DNA from: Desertivirga xinjiangensis
Lineage (GTDB): Bacteria > Bacteroidota > Bacteroidia > Sphingobacteriales > Sphingobacteriaceae
NCBI RefSeq assembly: GCF_024436435.1
Contig: NZ_JAFMZP010000001.1
Location: forward strand, 682,001 to 746,000
DNA length: 64,000 bases
Reading direction: 5' to 3'
The notes under the pieces were generated by a model that was not told the origin of the DNA, searched no databases, and saw nothing but the letters and a program-made list of their open reading frames with translations. Made by a program: the position numbers and the translations under genes. Shown one piece after another: positions 1 through 8,772 of the stretch (the stretch's first letter is position 1; every line of letters starts with the position of its first letter).

Positions 1-355
1 GCCCCTTCCTTCAAAGGCTCAGGATACGGCTAAACCTAAGCCTTTCTTATACGATGAGAAAAGAGACACCCCTGAACGCTATGAACCACAGTATAAAAAT
101 CCGTATAAGGAACCTATGGTTAAGCCCGCACTTAAAGAAGAAAGCTATCAGCGTATGCAGTCCGAAGTATACCCGGAAGCGGAACCCTATTACAGAGAAA
201 AACCCGCAGAGGAAACTATTAAAAACAGAAAGATTCATGCATCCCATAAACACGCTAATGCAAAGGTAAAGCACGAAGAAGAGCACCCGGCTTATGAGTT
301 TGATATGAAAGACGCAATAATTAAAGAAGCAATCCTAAACCGCCCGAAATTTTAA
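1..355 (+). CDS. C-terminal part of a hypothetical protein (5' end outside window)
   Basis: An open frame enters from the left edge (first full codon at position 2) and ends at the TAA at 353-355, giving about 117 visible residues. The visible part is very rich in Pro, Lys, Glu and Tyr (for example the segment RYEPQYKNPYKEP) and has no hydrophobic stretch, so it looks like a disordered, highly charged tail. I recognise no domain. An internal ATG at 116 exists, but the frame is open upstream with the same composition, so this is more likely a truncated longer gene than an 79-residue protein. Confidence 0.55.
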   Translation, partial: PLPSKAQDTAKPKPFLYDEKRDTPERYEPQYKNPYKEPMVKPALKEESYQRMQSEVYPEAEPYYREKPAEETIKNRKIHASHKHANAKVKHEEEHPAYEFDMKDAIIKEAILNRPKF

Positions 356-380
356 AATATTACTCAATTCATAATTCCTC

Positions 381-420
381 TGCTAACGCATGCATGCCAT
401 TGCTAGCGCACGCGTGCCGG
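381..420. repeat. Two diverged 20-bp tandem units ending in the GCACGCGTGC palindrome
   Basis: Positions 381-400 and 401-420 align at 15 of 20 bases, and nearly all differences are transitions. The second unit contains the 10-bp palindrome GCACGCGTGC, which recurs at 7102-7111 and 56709-56718 and in degenerate form near 31970. It lies 3' of the minus-strand gene that follows. Confidence 0.5.
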
Positions 421-447
421 GTGTGTTCCCAAGTATTCTTTCAATTA

Positions 448-1014
448 TCACTCAAAAAGCCTAAGCTCGTCTCCTTTCTGCAGGATAAATTCCGTCATCA
501 GGTTCCATTTTCGGCCGTCGTGCTTCAGCAAGCTTACTCTGTCTGCGATAAAGCTCCTTTTCAGCTTCCGGTTTTTGAATTCCAGCCAAAGCTGATCGAA
601 TACTTCTGGTTTTACATCCCTGAAGGCGACCGTAATGTGCGGATGGAACCGGTTATTTCCACTTAATTCTTCTCTGCAAACTTTGTTGGTGTTGAAAATT
701 CCCGAGATATCTTTTTGCAAAGCTTGTAGTAAAGGATTTTTTATGCAATGGACGAACAGCGTTTTGTTATTAAATGAATCAAAATTTTCAAGTTCAATAG
801 CAAAGGGTTTATGCAATAGTGTAATTGGCTTTAGCCACTTTATAAGATGCTTTTCAAGTGATGTTTCTACGTTTAGCGGCCTGAATAATGTAATGTGAAC
901 AGGGGGTTTTAGGGCCGAAAATACATTAAAACGTGCTGATATTTCCTTGCGGATATCGTCTATTTCTTCCGACAAAGCCGTAGGAGGAAGAATGGCGGTC
1001 AGGTATAAACTCAT
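448..1014 (-). CDS. 2'-5' RNA ligase family protein (2H phosphoesterase superfamily)
   Basis: A 188-residue protein carrying the two H-x-T motifs that define the 2H phosphoesterases: HIT at residues 40-42 (in PPVHITLFRPL) and HIT at 126-128 (in FHPHITVAFRD). The two histidines normally form the catalytic pair that acts on 2',3'-cyclic or 2'-5' linked phosphodiesters in RNA or nucleotides. The length fits the bacterial LigT/2'-5' RNA ligase type (about 180 residues). No membrane segment or signal peptide, so cytoplasmic. It is divergent from the GmhB-like gene with an 82-bp gap, and a -7 element ends 5 nt before its ATG. The real substrate cannot be told from sequence. Confidence 0.85.
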   Translation of the reverse strand: MSLYLTAILPPTALSEEIDDIRKEISARFNVFSALKPPVHITLFRPLNVETSLEKHLIKWLKPITLLHKPFAIELENFDSFNNKTLFVHCIKNPLLQALQKDISGIFNTNKVCREELSGNNRFHPHITVAFRDVKPEVFDQLWLEFKNRKLKRSFIADRVSLLKHDGRKWNLMTEFILQKGDELRLFE

Positions 1015-1019
1015 ACAAA

Positions 1020-1027
1020 CAAAGATA
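1020..1027 (-). promoter_or_regulatory. Bacteroidota -7 element for the 2H phosphoesterase gene
   Basis: TATCTTTG on the minus strand matches TAnnTTTG exactly. Only 5 nt separate it from the ATG at 1014, so a transcript starting at the usual distance would have almost no leader. I see no good -33 TTG at 17-21 bp. Confidence 0.5.
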
Positions 1028-1064
1028 TAAATTGCTAATTAATTTAGTTTTTCAATTGTTCTTA

Positions 1065-1091
1065 TTGAGCTAATTATTTTTTTTAAGTTTG
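1065..1091 (+). promoter_or_regulatory. Bacteroidota promoter for the GmhB-like gene
   Basis: TTG at 1065-1067, 16 bp, then TAAGTTTG at 1084-1091 (exact TAnnTTTG). The first ATG (1097) is 5 nt downstream, so the message may be leaderless, or may begin just before the second in-frame ATG at 1103. Confidence 0.5.
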
Positions 1092-1096
1092 GGACG

Positions 1097-1588
1097 ATGG
1101 ATATGAACAAAGCGGTATTCCTTGACAGGGACGGTGTCATTAATAAAGAACTGGGTGATTATGTGTGTACCTTTGAAGATTTTCATGTACTGGAGCACAA
1201 TTTCAAACCTTTAAAAGACCTACAGGACAGAGGCTATTTATTGATAGTCATAACAAATCAAGGCGGCGTAGCAAAAGGCTGGTACAGTGAAGAAACTCTT
1301 GGTAAGATGCATCATCATCTTAAAGATACTTATGCACAGCACGGTATTCGATTAGAAGATATCTATTACTGCCGCCATCACCCGGAATATAACGGTAAAT
1401 GTCTTTGCCGCAAACCCGGTTCTCTGATGCTTGAAAAGGCGATTGCCCGTTTTAACGTGGATAAGAAACAAGCTTACTTCATTGGCGATCGTGAACGGGA
1501 TGTTATTGCCGGCGAAGCTGCGGGCATTAAAGGAATTTTAATTGATTCAGATCAGCCATTAAGTGAAGTTTTGCATCTGATAGCTTAG
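1097..1588 (+). CDS. gmhB: D-glycero-D-manno-heptose 1,7-bisphosphate phosphatase-like HAD hydrolase
   Basis: A 163-residue HAD-IIIA phosphatase. Motif I is FLDRDGVIN (Asp10 nucleophile, Asp12 acid/base), motif II lies in VITNQGG (about 51-57), the motif III lysine is Lys106 in CRKP, and motif IV is GDRERD (Asp131, Asp135). The C-x-H...C-x-C zinc site typical of GmhB is present (Cys92, His94, Cys102, Cys104). GmhB removes the 7-phosphate (or the 1-phosphate in the GDP-heptose branch) in the heptose pathway feeding LPS core or S-layer glycans. Related histidinol-phosphate phosphatases share the fold, so the exact substrate is inferred. ATGs at 1097 and 1103 are both possible starts; the second gives the more usual N-terminus. 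Confidence 0.85.
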   Translation: MDMNKAVFLDRDGVINKELGDYVCTFEDFHVLEHNFKPLKDLQDRGYLLIVITNQGGVAKGWYSEETLGKMHHHLKDTYAQHGIRLEDIYYCRHHPEYNGKCLCRKPGSLMLEKAIARFNVDKKQAYFIGDRERDVIAGEAAGIKGILIDSDQPLSEVLHLIA

Positions 1589-1640
1589 TCTACAGCACAA
1601 AAAATACTTGTAGCACACACCAATCTGCTTGGCGCACACA

Positions 1641-1672
1641 AAAAAGCCGCTTTTCTTCAAAGCGGCTTTTTT
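1641..1672. terminator. Bidirectional intrinsic terminator between gmhB and an APC permease
   Basis: The stem AAAGCCGCTTT pairs with AAAGCGGCTTT around a short loop, with A and T runs on the two sides. It lies between convergent genes and can serve both. Confidence 0.85.
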
Positions 1673-1695
1673 ATTAACTTTAGGCTCTAAGCTCT

Positions 1696-3156
1696 TCAGT
1701 GTTCCGCCAGAGGCCCGCGCAGATCTTTTCCTACTTTACTATGGTGCCGGCTGTACGTAAAATAAATTATGATGCCGATGATCAGCCAAATGATCAATCG
1801 CTCCCAGGTATGCCATGGTAAACCTGCCATCAGGTAAAGACATACTAATATTCCGAAAATAGGTACCAGGGGGAATAACGGTGTTTTAAAAGGTCTTTTG
1901 ATCTCAGGATCTGTATATCGTAATACTAAAACTCCTGCACAAACAATCACAAATGCTAAAAGTGTTCCTATTGAAACTAATTCGCCCAGGAGATTGATTG
2001 GTCCGAAGCCGGCCAGTGCCATAGCTATAACTCCTGTGATGATGGTAGTGATGTAAGGTGTTTTAAATTTGGGGTGAATAGTACTGAAAAACTTTGGCAG
2101 TAAGCCATCATTCGACATCGAATAAAATATCCTTGGTTGCCCAAGCAGCATTACTAGTATCACCGAACTTAAACCTGCAATGGCTCCAATCTTTATCGGG
2201 AAACGTAACCAGAACAACCCTTCCCCGCCTGCATTTACCGCTACAGCTATCGGATCCGGTACATTTAATTCTGTATAATGAACCATGCCGGTCATTACAA
2301 TCCCAACCAGAATATAGATCACGGTGCAGATGATTAAAGATCCCAAGATCCCCCGCGGCATATCTCTTTGCGGGTTAACCGCTTCCTGTGCCGCCGTAGA
2401 AACAGCGTCGAATCCGATATAGGCGAAGAAAATAATTCCGGCGCCTCTGACAATGCCATCGAAACCGAATTGTCCGGGGCCTTGAGCTTCCGGGATGAAA
2501 GGTGTCAAGTTCGCAGAATCTATATGTGAGATTCCGAATCCGATAAACAAAAGGATAACAGTCACTTTTAAAACTACTATCACATTGTTGAATTTTGCCG
2601 ATTCACTGATACCAATTACAAGTAATGTCGTAATGATCGCAATGATGAACATGGCAGGGAAGTTTATCACGGCTCCGGTGGGAGTGAAGGCTCCCGTTGC
2701 AGAATCGTAGTTATATGGTGCCTGGGCGATACTTTCCGGAATGTGAATGTTAAAGTCCTTCAAAAAGCTTACCACATAGCCCGACCATGAAACAGCAACA
2801 GTCGACGATGCAAAAAGGTATTCAATTATGAGATCCCAGCCAATTATCCAAGCAATAAACTCGCCCATGGTTGCATAGGCATATGTATATGCGCTGCCAG
2901 CAATAGGTATCATAGAAGCAAATTCAGAATAGCATAATCCTGCAAAAGCGCAGGCTACGGCCGCAAGAACGAAGGATAACACCACGGCAGGTCCCGTGTG
3001 CAGAGCTGCAGCCGTTCCTGTAAGTGTGAAAATACCCGCACCTATTATAGCTCCTATGCCAAGTGAGATGAGATTGTTTGCTGTCAGAGTTCGCTTTAAT
3101 CCTCCTTCAAACTTGGATTCTTTGAAGAGTTGTTCCAGGGATTTTTTATAAAACAT
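1696..3156 (-). CDS. APC superfamily amino-acid permease (cationic amino-acid transporter-like)
   Basis: A 486-residue integral inner-membrane protein with about 12 hydrophobic segments spread over its length. The N-terminal motif GIGAIIGAGIF (residues 33-43) is the unwound TM1 substrate site of the amino acid-polyamine-organocation family, and EFASMIPIAGSAYTYAYATMGE follows in the TM3 region. The layout resembles the YfnA/CAT type proton-coupled amino-acid transporters. Substrate is not readable from sequence. It follows hppA on the same strand, about 107 bp downstream of that gene's stop, and has its own possible -7 element (TAGGTTTG at 3199-3206). The terminator at 1641-1672 closes it. Confidence 0.85.
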   Translation of the reverse strand: MFYKKSLEQLFKESKFEGGLKRTLTANNLISLGIGAIIGAGIFTLTGTAAALHTGPAVVLSFVLAAVACAFAGLCYSEFASMIPIAGSAYTYAYATMGEFIAWIIGWDLIIEYLFASSTVAVSWSGYVVSFLKDFNIHIPESIAQAPYNYDSATGAFTPTGAVINFPAMFIIAIITTLLVIGISESAKFNNVIVVLKVTVILLFIGFGISHIDSANLTPFIPEAQGPGQFGFDGIVRGAGIIFFAYIGFDAVSTAAQEAVNPQRDMPRGILGSLIICTVIYILVGIVMTGMVHYTELNVPDPIAVAVNAGGEGLFWLRFPIKIGAIAGLSSVILVMLLGQPRIFYSMSNDGLLPKFFSTIHPKFKTPYITTIITGVIAMALAGFGPINLLGELVSIGTLLAFVIVCAGVLVLRYTDPEIKRPFKTPLFPLVPIFGILVCLYLMAGLPWHTWERLIIWLIIGIIIYFTYSRHHSKVGKDLRGPLAEH

Positions 3157-3198
3157 AAATATTTAGATATTTTTTGCAGAAATGTGTCGCTTTTGCTT

Positions 3199-3206
3199 CA
3201 AACCTA
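3199..3206 (-). promoter_or_regulatory. Possible -7 element for the APC permease
   Basis: TAGGTTTG on the minus strand, exact TAnnTTTG, 42 nt upstream of the ATG at 3156. No clear -33 partner at 17-21 bp. Confidence 0.35.
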
Positions 3207-3263
3207 AAGAATTCCGCAATAAAACGAAAGGGTGTTTTGGTATAAAGCCTTCATTTGTCGTAT

Positions 3264-5483
3264 TTATTTGAATTTTCCACTGTTTTTTGTATCTACTACC
3301 ATTGTTTTAGCCGAAGTGGCCTTGATTTCTTTCTTAATTATACTGGTTGCCTCCATATGAGCAGGTACTACAGCAATATGTGGGGCTATGATCAATGACA
3401 CGATCGACATGAGCTTGATCAGGATATTCATCGACGGACCCGACGTATCCTTGAAGGGATCTCCAACGGTATCTCCGGTTACGGAAGCTTTATGCGGTTC
3501 TGAATTTTTGTAATAAGTTTCTCCATTGATATATGCCCCCTTCTCAAAGGATTTTTTTGCGTTATCCCAGGCTCCGCCTGCGTTTGATTGAAACATCCCC
3601 ATTAACACCCCTGATACAGTAACTCCGGCAAGTAAACCTCCAAGTACCTCGGGGCCGAAAGCGAAGCCTATGATCACCGGAACTATAAGTGCAATCGCCC
3701 CCGGTAACATCATCTCCTTTATGGATGCTTTAGTTGAAATGGCAACACACTTTTCGTACTCCGGTTTAGCCTTGTATTCCATTATACCCGGGATCTCATG
3801 AAACTGGCGGCGCACCTCCTGAACCATTTCCATAGCGGCTCTTCCGACAGCAGAAATTGCAAGGGATGAGAAAATGAAAGGGATCATCCCTCCAACAAAC
3901 AAGCCCGCCAGAACATTGGCTTTGTAAATGTCGATGCTGTCTATGCCAGCTACGCCTACAAATGCGGCAAACAACGCCAGCGACGTTAGGGCTGCTGATG
4001 CAATGGCGAAGCCTTTTCCAGTGGCAGCCGTAGTGTTGCCGACAGCATCCAGGTTATCTGTACGGTTCCTGACTTCTTTAGGCAGCTGGCTCATTTCAGC
4101 AATACCGCCTGCATTGTCAGCTATAGGTCCAAATGCATCTATGGCCAGCTGCATGGCCGTTGTTGCCATCATTCCCGCTGCGGCAATGGCAACCCCATAC
4201 AAACCCGCGAAATGATAAGAACCATAAATCCCTCCTGCAAGTACTAGTATTGGCAACATTGTTGATTCCATTCCTACGGCCAAACCTCCGATAATATTGG
4301 TAGCGTGTCCTGTTGAGGATTGGTTAACTATGGAAATTACCGGCCGCTTGCCCATTGCCGTATAATATTCGGTAATGATGCTCATGAGCGTACCCACGGT
4401 AAGCCCTACCAGAATAGAATAAAATACATCATGATTTCCAAAGGTATAACCCCTGATTTCCATCGTGTCCGGAAGCATCCAGGTCACGGCAAAATAAGAA
4501 GCTATGGCCGTTAGCACAATAGACGACCAGTTGCCCATGTTCAGCGCTGTTTGAACATTGTCTGTTTCATTTTTAATCCTTACAAAGAAGGTGGCAACAA
4601 TCGAGAATACCAGGCCTAGTCCTGCAATTAGCATGGGAAGCAAGATTGGTGCTATGCCTCCGAAATTGTCTTCTGAGCTGATTTCCCTGCCAAGTACCAT
4701 GGTTGCCAGGATAGTAGCCACATACGAGCCAAAAAGATCGGCACCCATTCCGGCCACATCACCAACATTGTCACCCACGTTATCGGCAATTGTTGCAGGG
4801 TTCCTCACATCATCTTCCGGAATTCCTGCCTCTACTTTCCCCACCAGGTCTGCACCAACATCCGCGGCTTTGGTATAGATACCCCCGCCAACACGGGCAA
4901 ACAAGGCAATTGACTCGGCTCCCAGCGAAAATCCGGCAAGCACCTCCAATGCTCTTTCCATCTGCGCCCCATTGACTGAAGCCCCGGTTTGAACTACATA
5001 AATGTTATAAAAAACGATAAAGAGCGAGCCTAAGCCTAAAACAGCGAGGCCTGCCACCCCAAGACCCATAACACTGCCCCCTGTAAAGGAGACTTTCAAA
5101 GCCTGCGCCAGGCTGGTTCGGGCTGCCTGGGTGGTCCTTACATTTGCCTTGGTAGCGATATTCATGCCGATATATCCTGCCAGTGCGGAAGTAAAAGCAC
5201 CAACAAGAAATGAAAGGGCAATTACAGGACTTGAAGTTTCAACCAAGGTTCCTGAATATGCCAGTATCAATGCGGCTATCACAGCAAAATAGGAGAGGAT
5301 CTTCCACTCGGCCTTCAGGAAAGCCATAGCTCCATCGGCAATATATCCGGCTAGGGTTTGCATATTCTCGTCGCCAGCATCCTGTTTGCTTACCCAGGCT
5401 GATTTATAAAGCATTACTGCGATGCCTGCCAGGCCAAATACCGGTATAAGGTAGATTAAATTGTTATGCAGAAAAAAATTCAT
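3264..5483 (-). CDS. hppA: Membrane-bound ion-translocating pyrophosphatase, K+-dependent type
   Basis: A 739-residue polytopic protein that couples PPi hydrolysis to export of H+ and/or Na+ across the inner membrane. The catalytic signature [18 protein letters not shown] starts at residue 208, followed by DNVGDNVGD at 234-242, and a second Asp-rich site [10 protein letters not shown] is at 451-460. The motif [10 protein letters not shown] (482-491) has Ala at residue 486, where K+-independent enzymes have Lys. By known family rules this makes it K+-dependent, the group that includes H+-, Na+- and dual pumps; which ion it moves I cannot say. It has a good promoter (5512-5542) and a leader of about 25 nt. 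Confidence 0.95.
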   Translation of the reverse strand: MNFFLHNNLIYLIPVFGLAGIAVMLYKSAWVSKQDAGDENMQTLAGYIADGAMAFLKAEWKILSYFAVIAALILAYSGTLVETSSPVIALSFLVGAFTSALAGYIGMNIATKANVRTTQAARTSLAQALKVSFTGGSVMGLGVAGLAVLGLGSLFIVFYNIYVVQTGASVNGAQMERALEVLAGFSLGAESIALFARVGGGIYTKAADVGADLVGKVEAGIPEDDVRNPATIADNVGDNVGDVAGMGADLFGSYVATILATMVLGREISSEDNFGGIAPILLPMLIAGLGLVFSIVATFFVRIKNETDNVQTALNMGNWSSIVLTAIASYFAVTWMLPDTMEIRGYTFGNHDVFYSILVGLTVGTLMSIITEYYTAMGKRPVISIVNQSSTGHATNIIGGLAVGMESTMLPILVLAGGIYGSYHFAGLYGVAIAAAGMMATTAMQLAIDAFGPIADNAGGIAEMSQLPKEVRNRTDNLDAVGNTTAATGKGFAIASAALTSLALFAAFVGVAGIDSIDIYKANVLAGLFVGGMIPFIFSSLAISAVGRAAMEMVQEVRRQFHEIPGIMEYKAKPEYEKCVAISTKASIKEMMLPGAIALIVPVIIGFAFGPEVLGGLLAGVTVSGVLMGMFQSNAGGAWDNAKKSFEKGAYINGETYYKNSEPHKASVTGDTVGDPFKDTSGPSMNILIKLMSIVSLIIAPHIAVVPAHMEATSIIKKEIKATSAKTMVVDTKNSGKFK

Positions 5484-5511
5484 ACAGGGTTTTAGTTTAT
5501 AGTTAGTTTTT

Positions 5512-5542
5512 CAAATATAGAAGCGCAGATGGCTTAAGCAAA
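5512..5542 (-). promoter_or_regulatory. Bacteroidota promoter for hppA
   Basis: On the minus strand TTTG (5539-5542), 19 bp, then TATATTTG (5512-5519). Both elements match the Bacteroidota consensus. The -7 element ends 28 nt upstream of the hppA ATG. Confidence 0.65.
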
Positions 5543-5651
5543 TATTTGTTGGCTTATTTTAAGAAATAATTTACATTCAGGAAAAGTCATACTATTTAAT
5601 TCATTACATCGAAACATTTTTAAATATATTAGGAGAACTTTAAATCATTTA

Positions 5652-7067
5652 ATGGCTGAACCACAGGAAAACCTAACAATGAAACGCGAACTCGGTTTGC
5701 TTGATGGTACACTATTAGTCGCAGGAAGTATGATCGGGTCGGGTATTTTTATCGTAAGCGCAGATATTACGCGTAATGTGGGCTCTGCCGGCTGGCTTAT
5801 CGCAATCTGGCTGATCACCGGTTTTATGACATTGACAGCTGCCCTGAGTTATGGTGAATTGAGCGGAATGTTCCCCAAAGCTGGTGGCCAATATGTTTAT
5901 TTGAAGGAGGCTTACAATCCTTTAACCGGTTTTTTGTATGGCTGGAGTCTATTTGCTGTCATACAAACAGGAACCATTGCTGCGGTAGGAGTGGCCTTTT
6001 CAAAATTTACAGCCTATCTTATCCCGCAGGTTAGTGAAGACCTCATCTTACTTACTCTAGGAACATTTAAGGTTTCCGCAGCACAAATCCTGTCAATTGT
6101 ACTGATAGTTTTCCTCACGTTCATCAATACCAGGGGAGTTAAAACAGGAAAGATCATACAAACAGCCTTCACCCTGGCGAAAATACTAAGTCTTCTTGGG
6201 CTAATCGTATTCGGCTTTATTATGTTAAAGACAGATGTATGGGATGCCAATTGGTCAAATGCCTGGGATATCAGAAAGCTGAATAAAGATGGCTCTTTCG
6301 AAGATTATATTTCTATTGCTGTTTTGGGAGCTATTGCCGCCGGCATGGTAGGATCTATCTTTAGTAGCGACGCCTGGAACAATGTAACCTTTATTGCTGG
6401 TGAGGTGCATAACCCTAAAAGGAATATTGGCCTCAGCTTGTTCCTGGGAACACTTATTGTGACCGTGATCTATGTACTGGCCAATGTCGTTTATCTTGCT
6501 GTTTTGCCATTAAATGAAATAGCAGCTGCCGAAAAAGACAGGGTCGCCGTGGAAGCGTCCAAGGTGATCTTCGGGGGGCTTGGTACAACAATTATTGCGC
6601 TGATGATCATGGTATCGACATTTGGATGCAATAACGGACTAATATTATCAGGAGCCAGGGTGTACTATACCATGGCGAAAGACGGCTTGTTCTTTAGGAA
6701 AACAGCTCAGCTGAATGAAAATGCGGTGCCTGAGTTTGCGCTTTGGATTCAGTGTCTGGTAGCTTGTATCCTCTGTATTAGCGGAAAGTATGGCGATTTA
6801 TTAGATATGATATCTTTTGTGGCTGTGATTTTCTATATTCTCACTATTCTGGGAGTGTATTTACTCCGAAAGAAGATGCCGGCAGCTGAAAGACCTTACA
6901 AAGCAATTGGGTATCCCGTATTGCCGGCTTTATATATCATCATGGGCCTAAGCTTCTGCACGCTGCTCATTATTTTTAAGCCCTTATATACCTGGCCTGG
7001 ATTAATTATCGTCTTGATCGGTTTGCCGGTTTACTTTCTCTGGAAAGGAAAAAATAAAATCACATAG
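5652..7067 (+). CDS. APC superfamily amino-acid permease (LAT/SteT-like)
   Basis: A 471-residue polytopic membrane protein. It begins with a short polar stretch, then the TM1 motif LVAGSMIGSGIFIVSADI (the GSGIF substrate loop), then FPKAGGQYVYLKEAYNP, typical of the L-type amino-acid transporter branch of the APC family. It is clearly a different subfamily from the permease at 1696. AGGAG lies about 16 nt before the ATG. An internal Met at residue 10 (MKRELGLLDG) is a possible alternative start closer to the family's usual N-terminus. Substrate unknown. It is divergent from hppA, and its stop codon lies inside a long terminator stem. Confidence 0.85.
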   Translation: MAEPQENLTMKRELGLLDGTLLVAGSMIGSGIFIVSADITRNVGSAGWLIAIWLITGFMTLTAALSYGELSGMFPKAGGQYVYLKEAYNPLTGFLYGWSLFAVIQTGTIAAVGVAFSKFTAYLIPQVSEDLILLTLGTFKVSAAQILSIVLIVFLTFINTRGVKTGKIIQTAFTLAKILSLLGLIVFGFIMLKTDVWDANWSNAWDIRKLNKDGSFEDYISIAVLGAIAAGMVGSIFSSDAWNNVTFIAGEVHNPKRNIGLSLFLGTLIVTVIYVLANVVYLAVLPLNEIAAAEKDRVAVEASKVIFGGLGTTIIALMIMVSTFGCNNGLILSGARVYYTMAKDGLFFRKTAQLNENAVPEFALWIQCLVACILCISGKYGDLLDMISFVAVIFYILTILGVYLLRKKMPAAERPYKAIGYPVLPALYIIMGLSFCTLLIIFKPLYTWPGLIIVLIGLPVYFLWKGKNKIT

Positions 7068-7103
7068 AAAAGGACGGAGCAACGCTCCGTCCTTTTCTAT
7101 GTG
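7061..7103. terminator. 20-bp perfect-stem terminator overlapping the permease stop codon
   Basis: Positions 7061-7080 and 7084-7103 are perfect reverse complements around the 3-nt loop AAC. The stop codon TAG of the permease is at 7065-7067, inside the left arm. The T-rich right arm (CCTTTTCTATGTG) fits a terminator, and the symmetry lets it also serve the convergent gene ending at 7151. Confidence 0.75.
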
Positions 7104-7113
7104 CACGCGTGCC
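7101..7113. repeat. Copy of the GCACGCGTGCC motif
   Basis: GTGCACGCGTGCC, the same palindromic core as at 406-418 and 706 bp into the 56-kb spacer, again 3' of a minus-strand gene. It directly abuts the terminator stem. Confidence 0.4.
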
Positions 7114-7150
7114 GTGTGTGCAATAATCGTAATCTGGTTCCTGATTCCTG

Positions 7151-7873
7151 TTACTCTCTCATCCTGCCCGACTTTTTCAGATACCTCACAAAGAAGTACA
7201 CAATAAGCAGAAGTGCAAGGATTATTCCTACCACTGTGTTCCTGAAATCAGTGTCTGTGCTGATAATATCCGGGTAATTCAATAAGAGCAATAAAACGAT
7301 ACCTGTTAACCATATAAACTGGGTATTGTATTCTTTAAGGACCCAGCGTTTAGCATTAAAGCGCATACTTGCGAAAGTACTGCCAATACCCTTAAAACTT
7401 ATCATCCAACGGTTCACCCTGCTGCAATAAGCGTCAAATTGCTGTCCGAACTTGCCTCTAAGGAAGTTTTCTTCAGCAAGCACAATGGCCTGATAGATAA
7501 AAAGAAATAATGGCATCAATATTCCAACAAATAATAAAGAGTTTGCAAGTACTCCAACGCCAAGCAACATCAGGATATTACCTACATATAAAGGATTGCG
7601 GCAATGGTTAAATATACCTTCCGTTACCAGATTGTCAGCATAAACTTTTTTGTCTTTACCGCCGCGAACGATATACGCCAGCCCAATGGTTAAACCACGG
7701 ATAAGCTGCCCTGCCACAGTGATGATTAAACCAATGCTTATCGGCAAAATGTAGAACCGTTCACCAAAGTGGGCTTCTGTGAAGATCGGCGGAGAGGGAA
7801 TGAATAATGCCAGGTATAGGAACACAAAAAGAAAGTTCCTGTATTTGAAGAAAAAGTTTCCGATCGCAATCAT
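7151..7873 (-). CDS. Isoprenylcysteine carboxyl methyltransferase-like membrane methyltransferase
   Basis: A 240-residue membrane protein with hydrophobic segments near residues 10-25, 40-65, 95-130 and, C-terminally, two more at about 180-230. The central block FNHCRNPLYVGNILMLLGVG, followed by EENFLRGKFGQQFDAYCSRVNRW, is the SAM-binding signature of the ICMT/PEMT (phospholipid methyltransferase-like) family. Substrate cannot be given; bacterial members act on lipids or unknown targets. The gene starts 3 bp after the stop of the CmoA-like gene, so the two are surely cotranscribed. The extra C-terminal pair of membrane segments is not part of the core family fold. Confidence 0.75.
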   Translation of the reverse strand: MIAIGNFFFKYRNFLFVFLYLALFIPSPPIFTEAHFGERFYILPISIGLIITVAGQLIRGLTIGLAYIVRGGKDKKVYADNLVTEGIFNHCRNPLYVGNILMLLGVGVLANSLLFVGILMPLFLFIYQAIVLAEENFLRGKFGQQFDAYCSRVNRWMISFKGIGSTFASMRFNAKRWVLKEYNTQFIWLTGIVLLLLLNYPDIISTDTDFRNTVVGIILALLLIVYFFVRYLKKSGRMRE

Positions 7874-7876
7874 CTT

Positions 7877-8635
7877 TTATTTTTTAATGGCGATTATGCC
7901 GGTGAAATTATACCATTTAAAAAAGACCTCGCAATGTGAAAACCCTGCATCCCTTAGCATTACAATATTTTCACTAGTTCGGTACGGGATCAACACATTT
8001 TCCAGGGCCTCTCTTTTTTGAGAGATCTCCATTTCGCTGTAATTGTTCCGGCGTTTCATATCGTAATAATACTTAATAAAGTCTCTGTTGAACAGGCTCT
8101 CTTCCGTAAGGATCTTCTCCACTAAAATAAGTACACCACCTGAATTTAGTCCGTCATATATGCCTTTAAGAAGCTTTTCTCTGCTGATGGGGCGTATAAA
8201 CTGGAGTGTAAGGCATAATACCGCCACAGAAGCGTTTTCTATTTTCACCCCGGTTTGCAAGTCGGCGGTGATCAGATCATAAGGGCGTTTGAAGCCTGCT
8301 TCCTGCAACTTTTCGTCGCACTTTTTCAACATCTCGCCCGAGTCGTCAACTCCGATAAAACGGATGCCTTCAGAGATCATGGAATTCATGCCGATTAGAG
8401 TAGTGCCAGTAGAGCAGCCAAGGTCGTAAACATTTGTCCCTTCCTGGGCATGGTCTGCTGCCAGCTCTGCAATCATTCTTTGCATTTCTCCGTAAAAAGG
8501 GACCGAACGGTTAACCATATCATCAAAAACGTTGGCCACCTTAGATCCGAACTTGAAATCGGAAGCTTGCTTTATTTCTTCCCGGAAAAACTCGTCTTTC
8601 GGTTTTATATCGTTACCTGATACCTTGTCTGTCAT
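7877..8635 (-). CDS. CmoA-like carboxy-S-adenosyl-L-methionine synthase
   Basis: A 252-residue class I SAM-dependent methyltransferase fold with motif I VYDLGCSTGTT (about 69-79). It resembles E. coli CmoA along its length: VFDDMVNRSVPFYGEMQRMI, NASVAVLCLTLQFI, YSEMEISQKREALENV, and the C-terminal FNFTGIIAIKK-like end. CmoA converts SAM and prephenate to carboxy-SAM, which CmoB uses to modify wobble uridine 34 of tRNA. No cmoB is in this window; the partner gene is a membrane ICMT-like enzyme. So it is either a CmoA whose partner lies elsewhere or a methyltransferase repurposed for its neighbour. Confidence 0.75.
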   Translation of the reverse strand: MTDKVSGNDIKPKDEFFREEIKQASDFKFGSKVANVFDDMVNRSVPFYGEMQRMIAELAADHAQEGTNVYDLGCSTGTTLIGMNSMISEGIRFIGVDDSGEMLKKCDEKLQEAGFKRPYDLITADLQTGVKIENASVAVLCLTLQFIRPISREKLLKGIYDGLNSGGVLILVEKILTEESLFNRDFIKYYYDMKRRNNYSEMEISQKREALENVLIPYRTSENIVMLRDAGFSHCEVFFKWYNFTGIIAIKK

Positions 8636-8738
8636 ATTTAGTATATCCTGAAATAGTATGCTTGGAATTTGGGTTTAAAATAACGAATACTTTGAATAAA
8701 CTTGAAAATTTTGTGAATGTTCTATCAATTGCTTTAAC

Positions 8739-8746
8739 TATTTTTG
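8739..8746 (+). promoter_or_regulatory. -7 element for aguBA
   Basis: TATTTTTG, exact TAnnTTTG, ending 26 nt before the aguB ATG at 8773. No clear -33 TTG at 17-21 bp. Confidence 0.45.
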
Positions 8747-8772
8747 CAGCCGTTTAAACTCAGACCGAATTG

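Noticed and set aside
4558-4878. 106-codon plus-strand frame within hppA
   Set aside because: It is opposite the strongly conserved pyrophosphatase signature and looks like an antisense shadow; Ser/Pro-rich composition is the complement of hppA codons.
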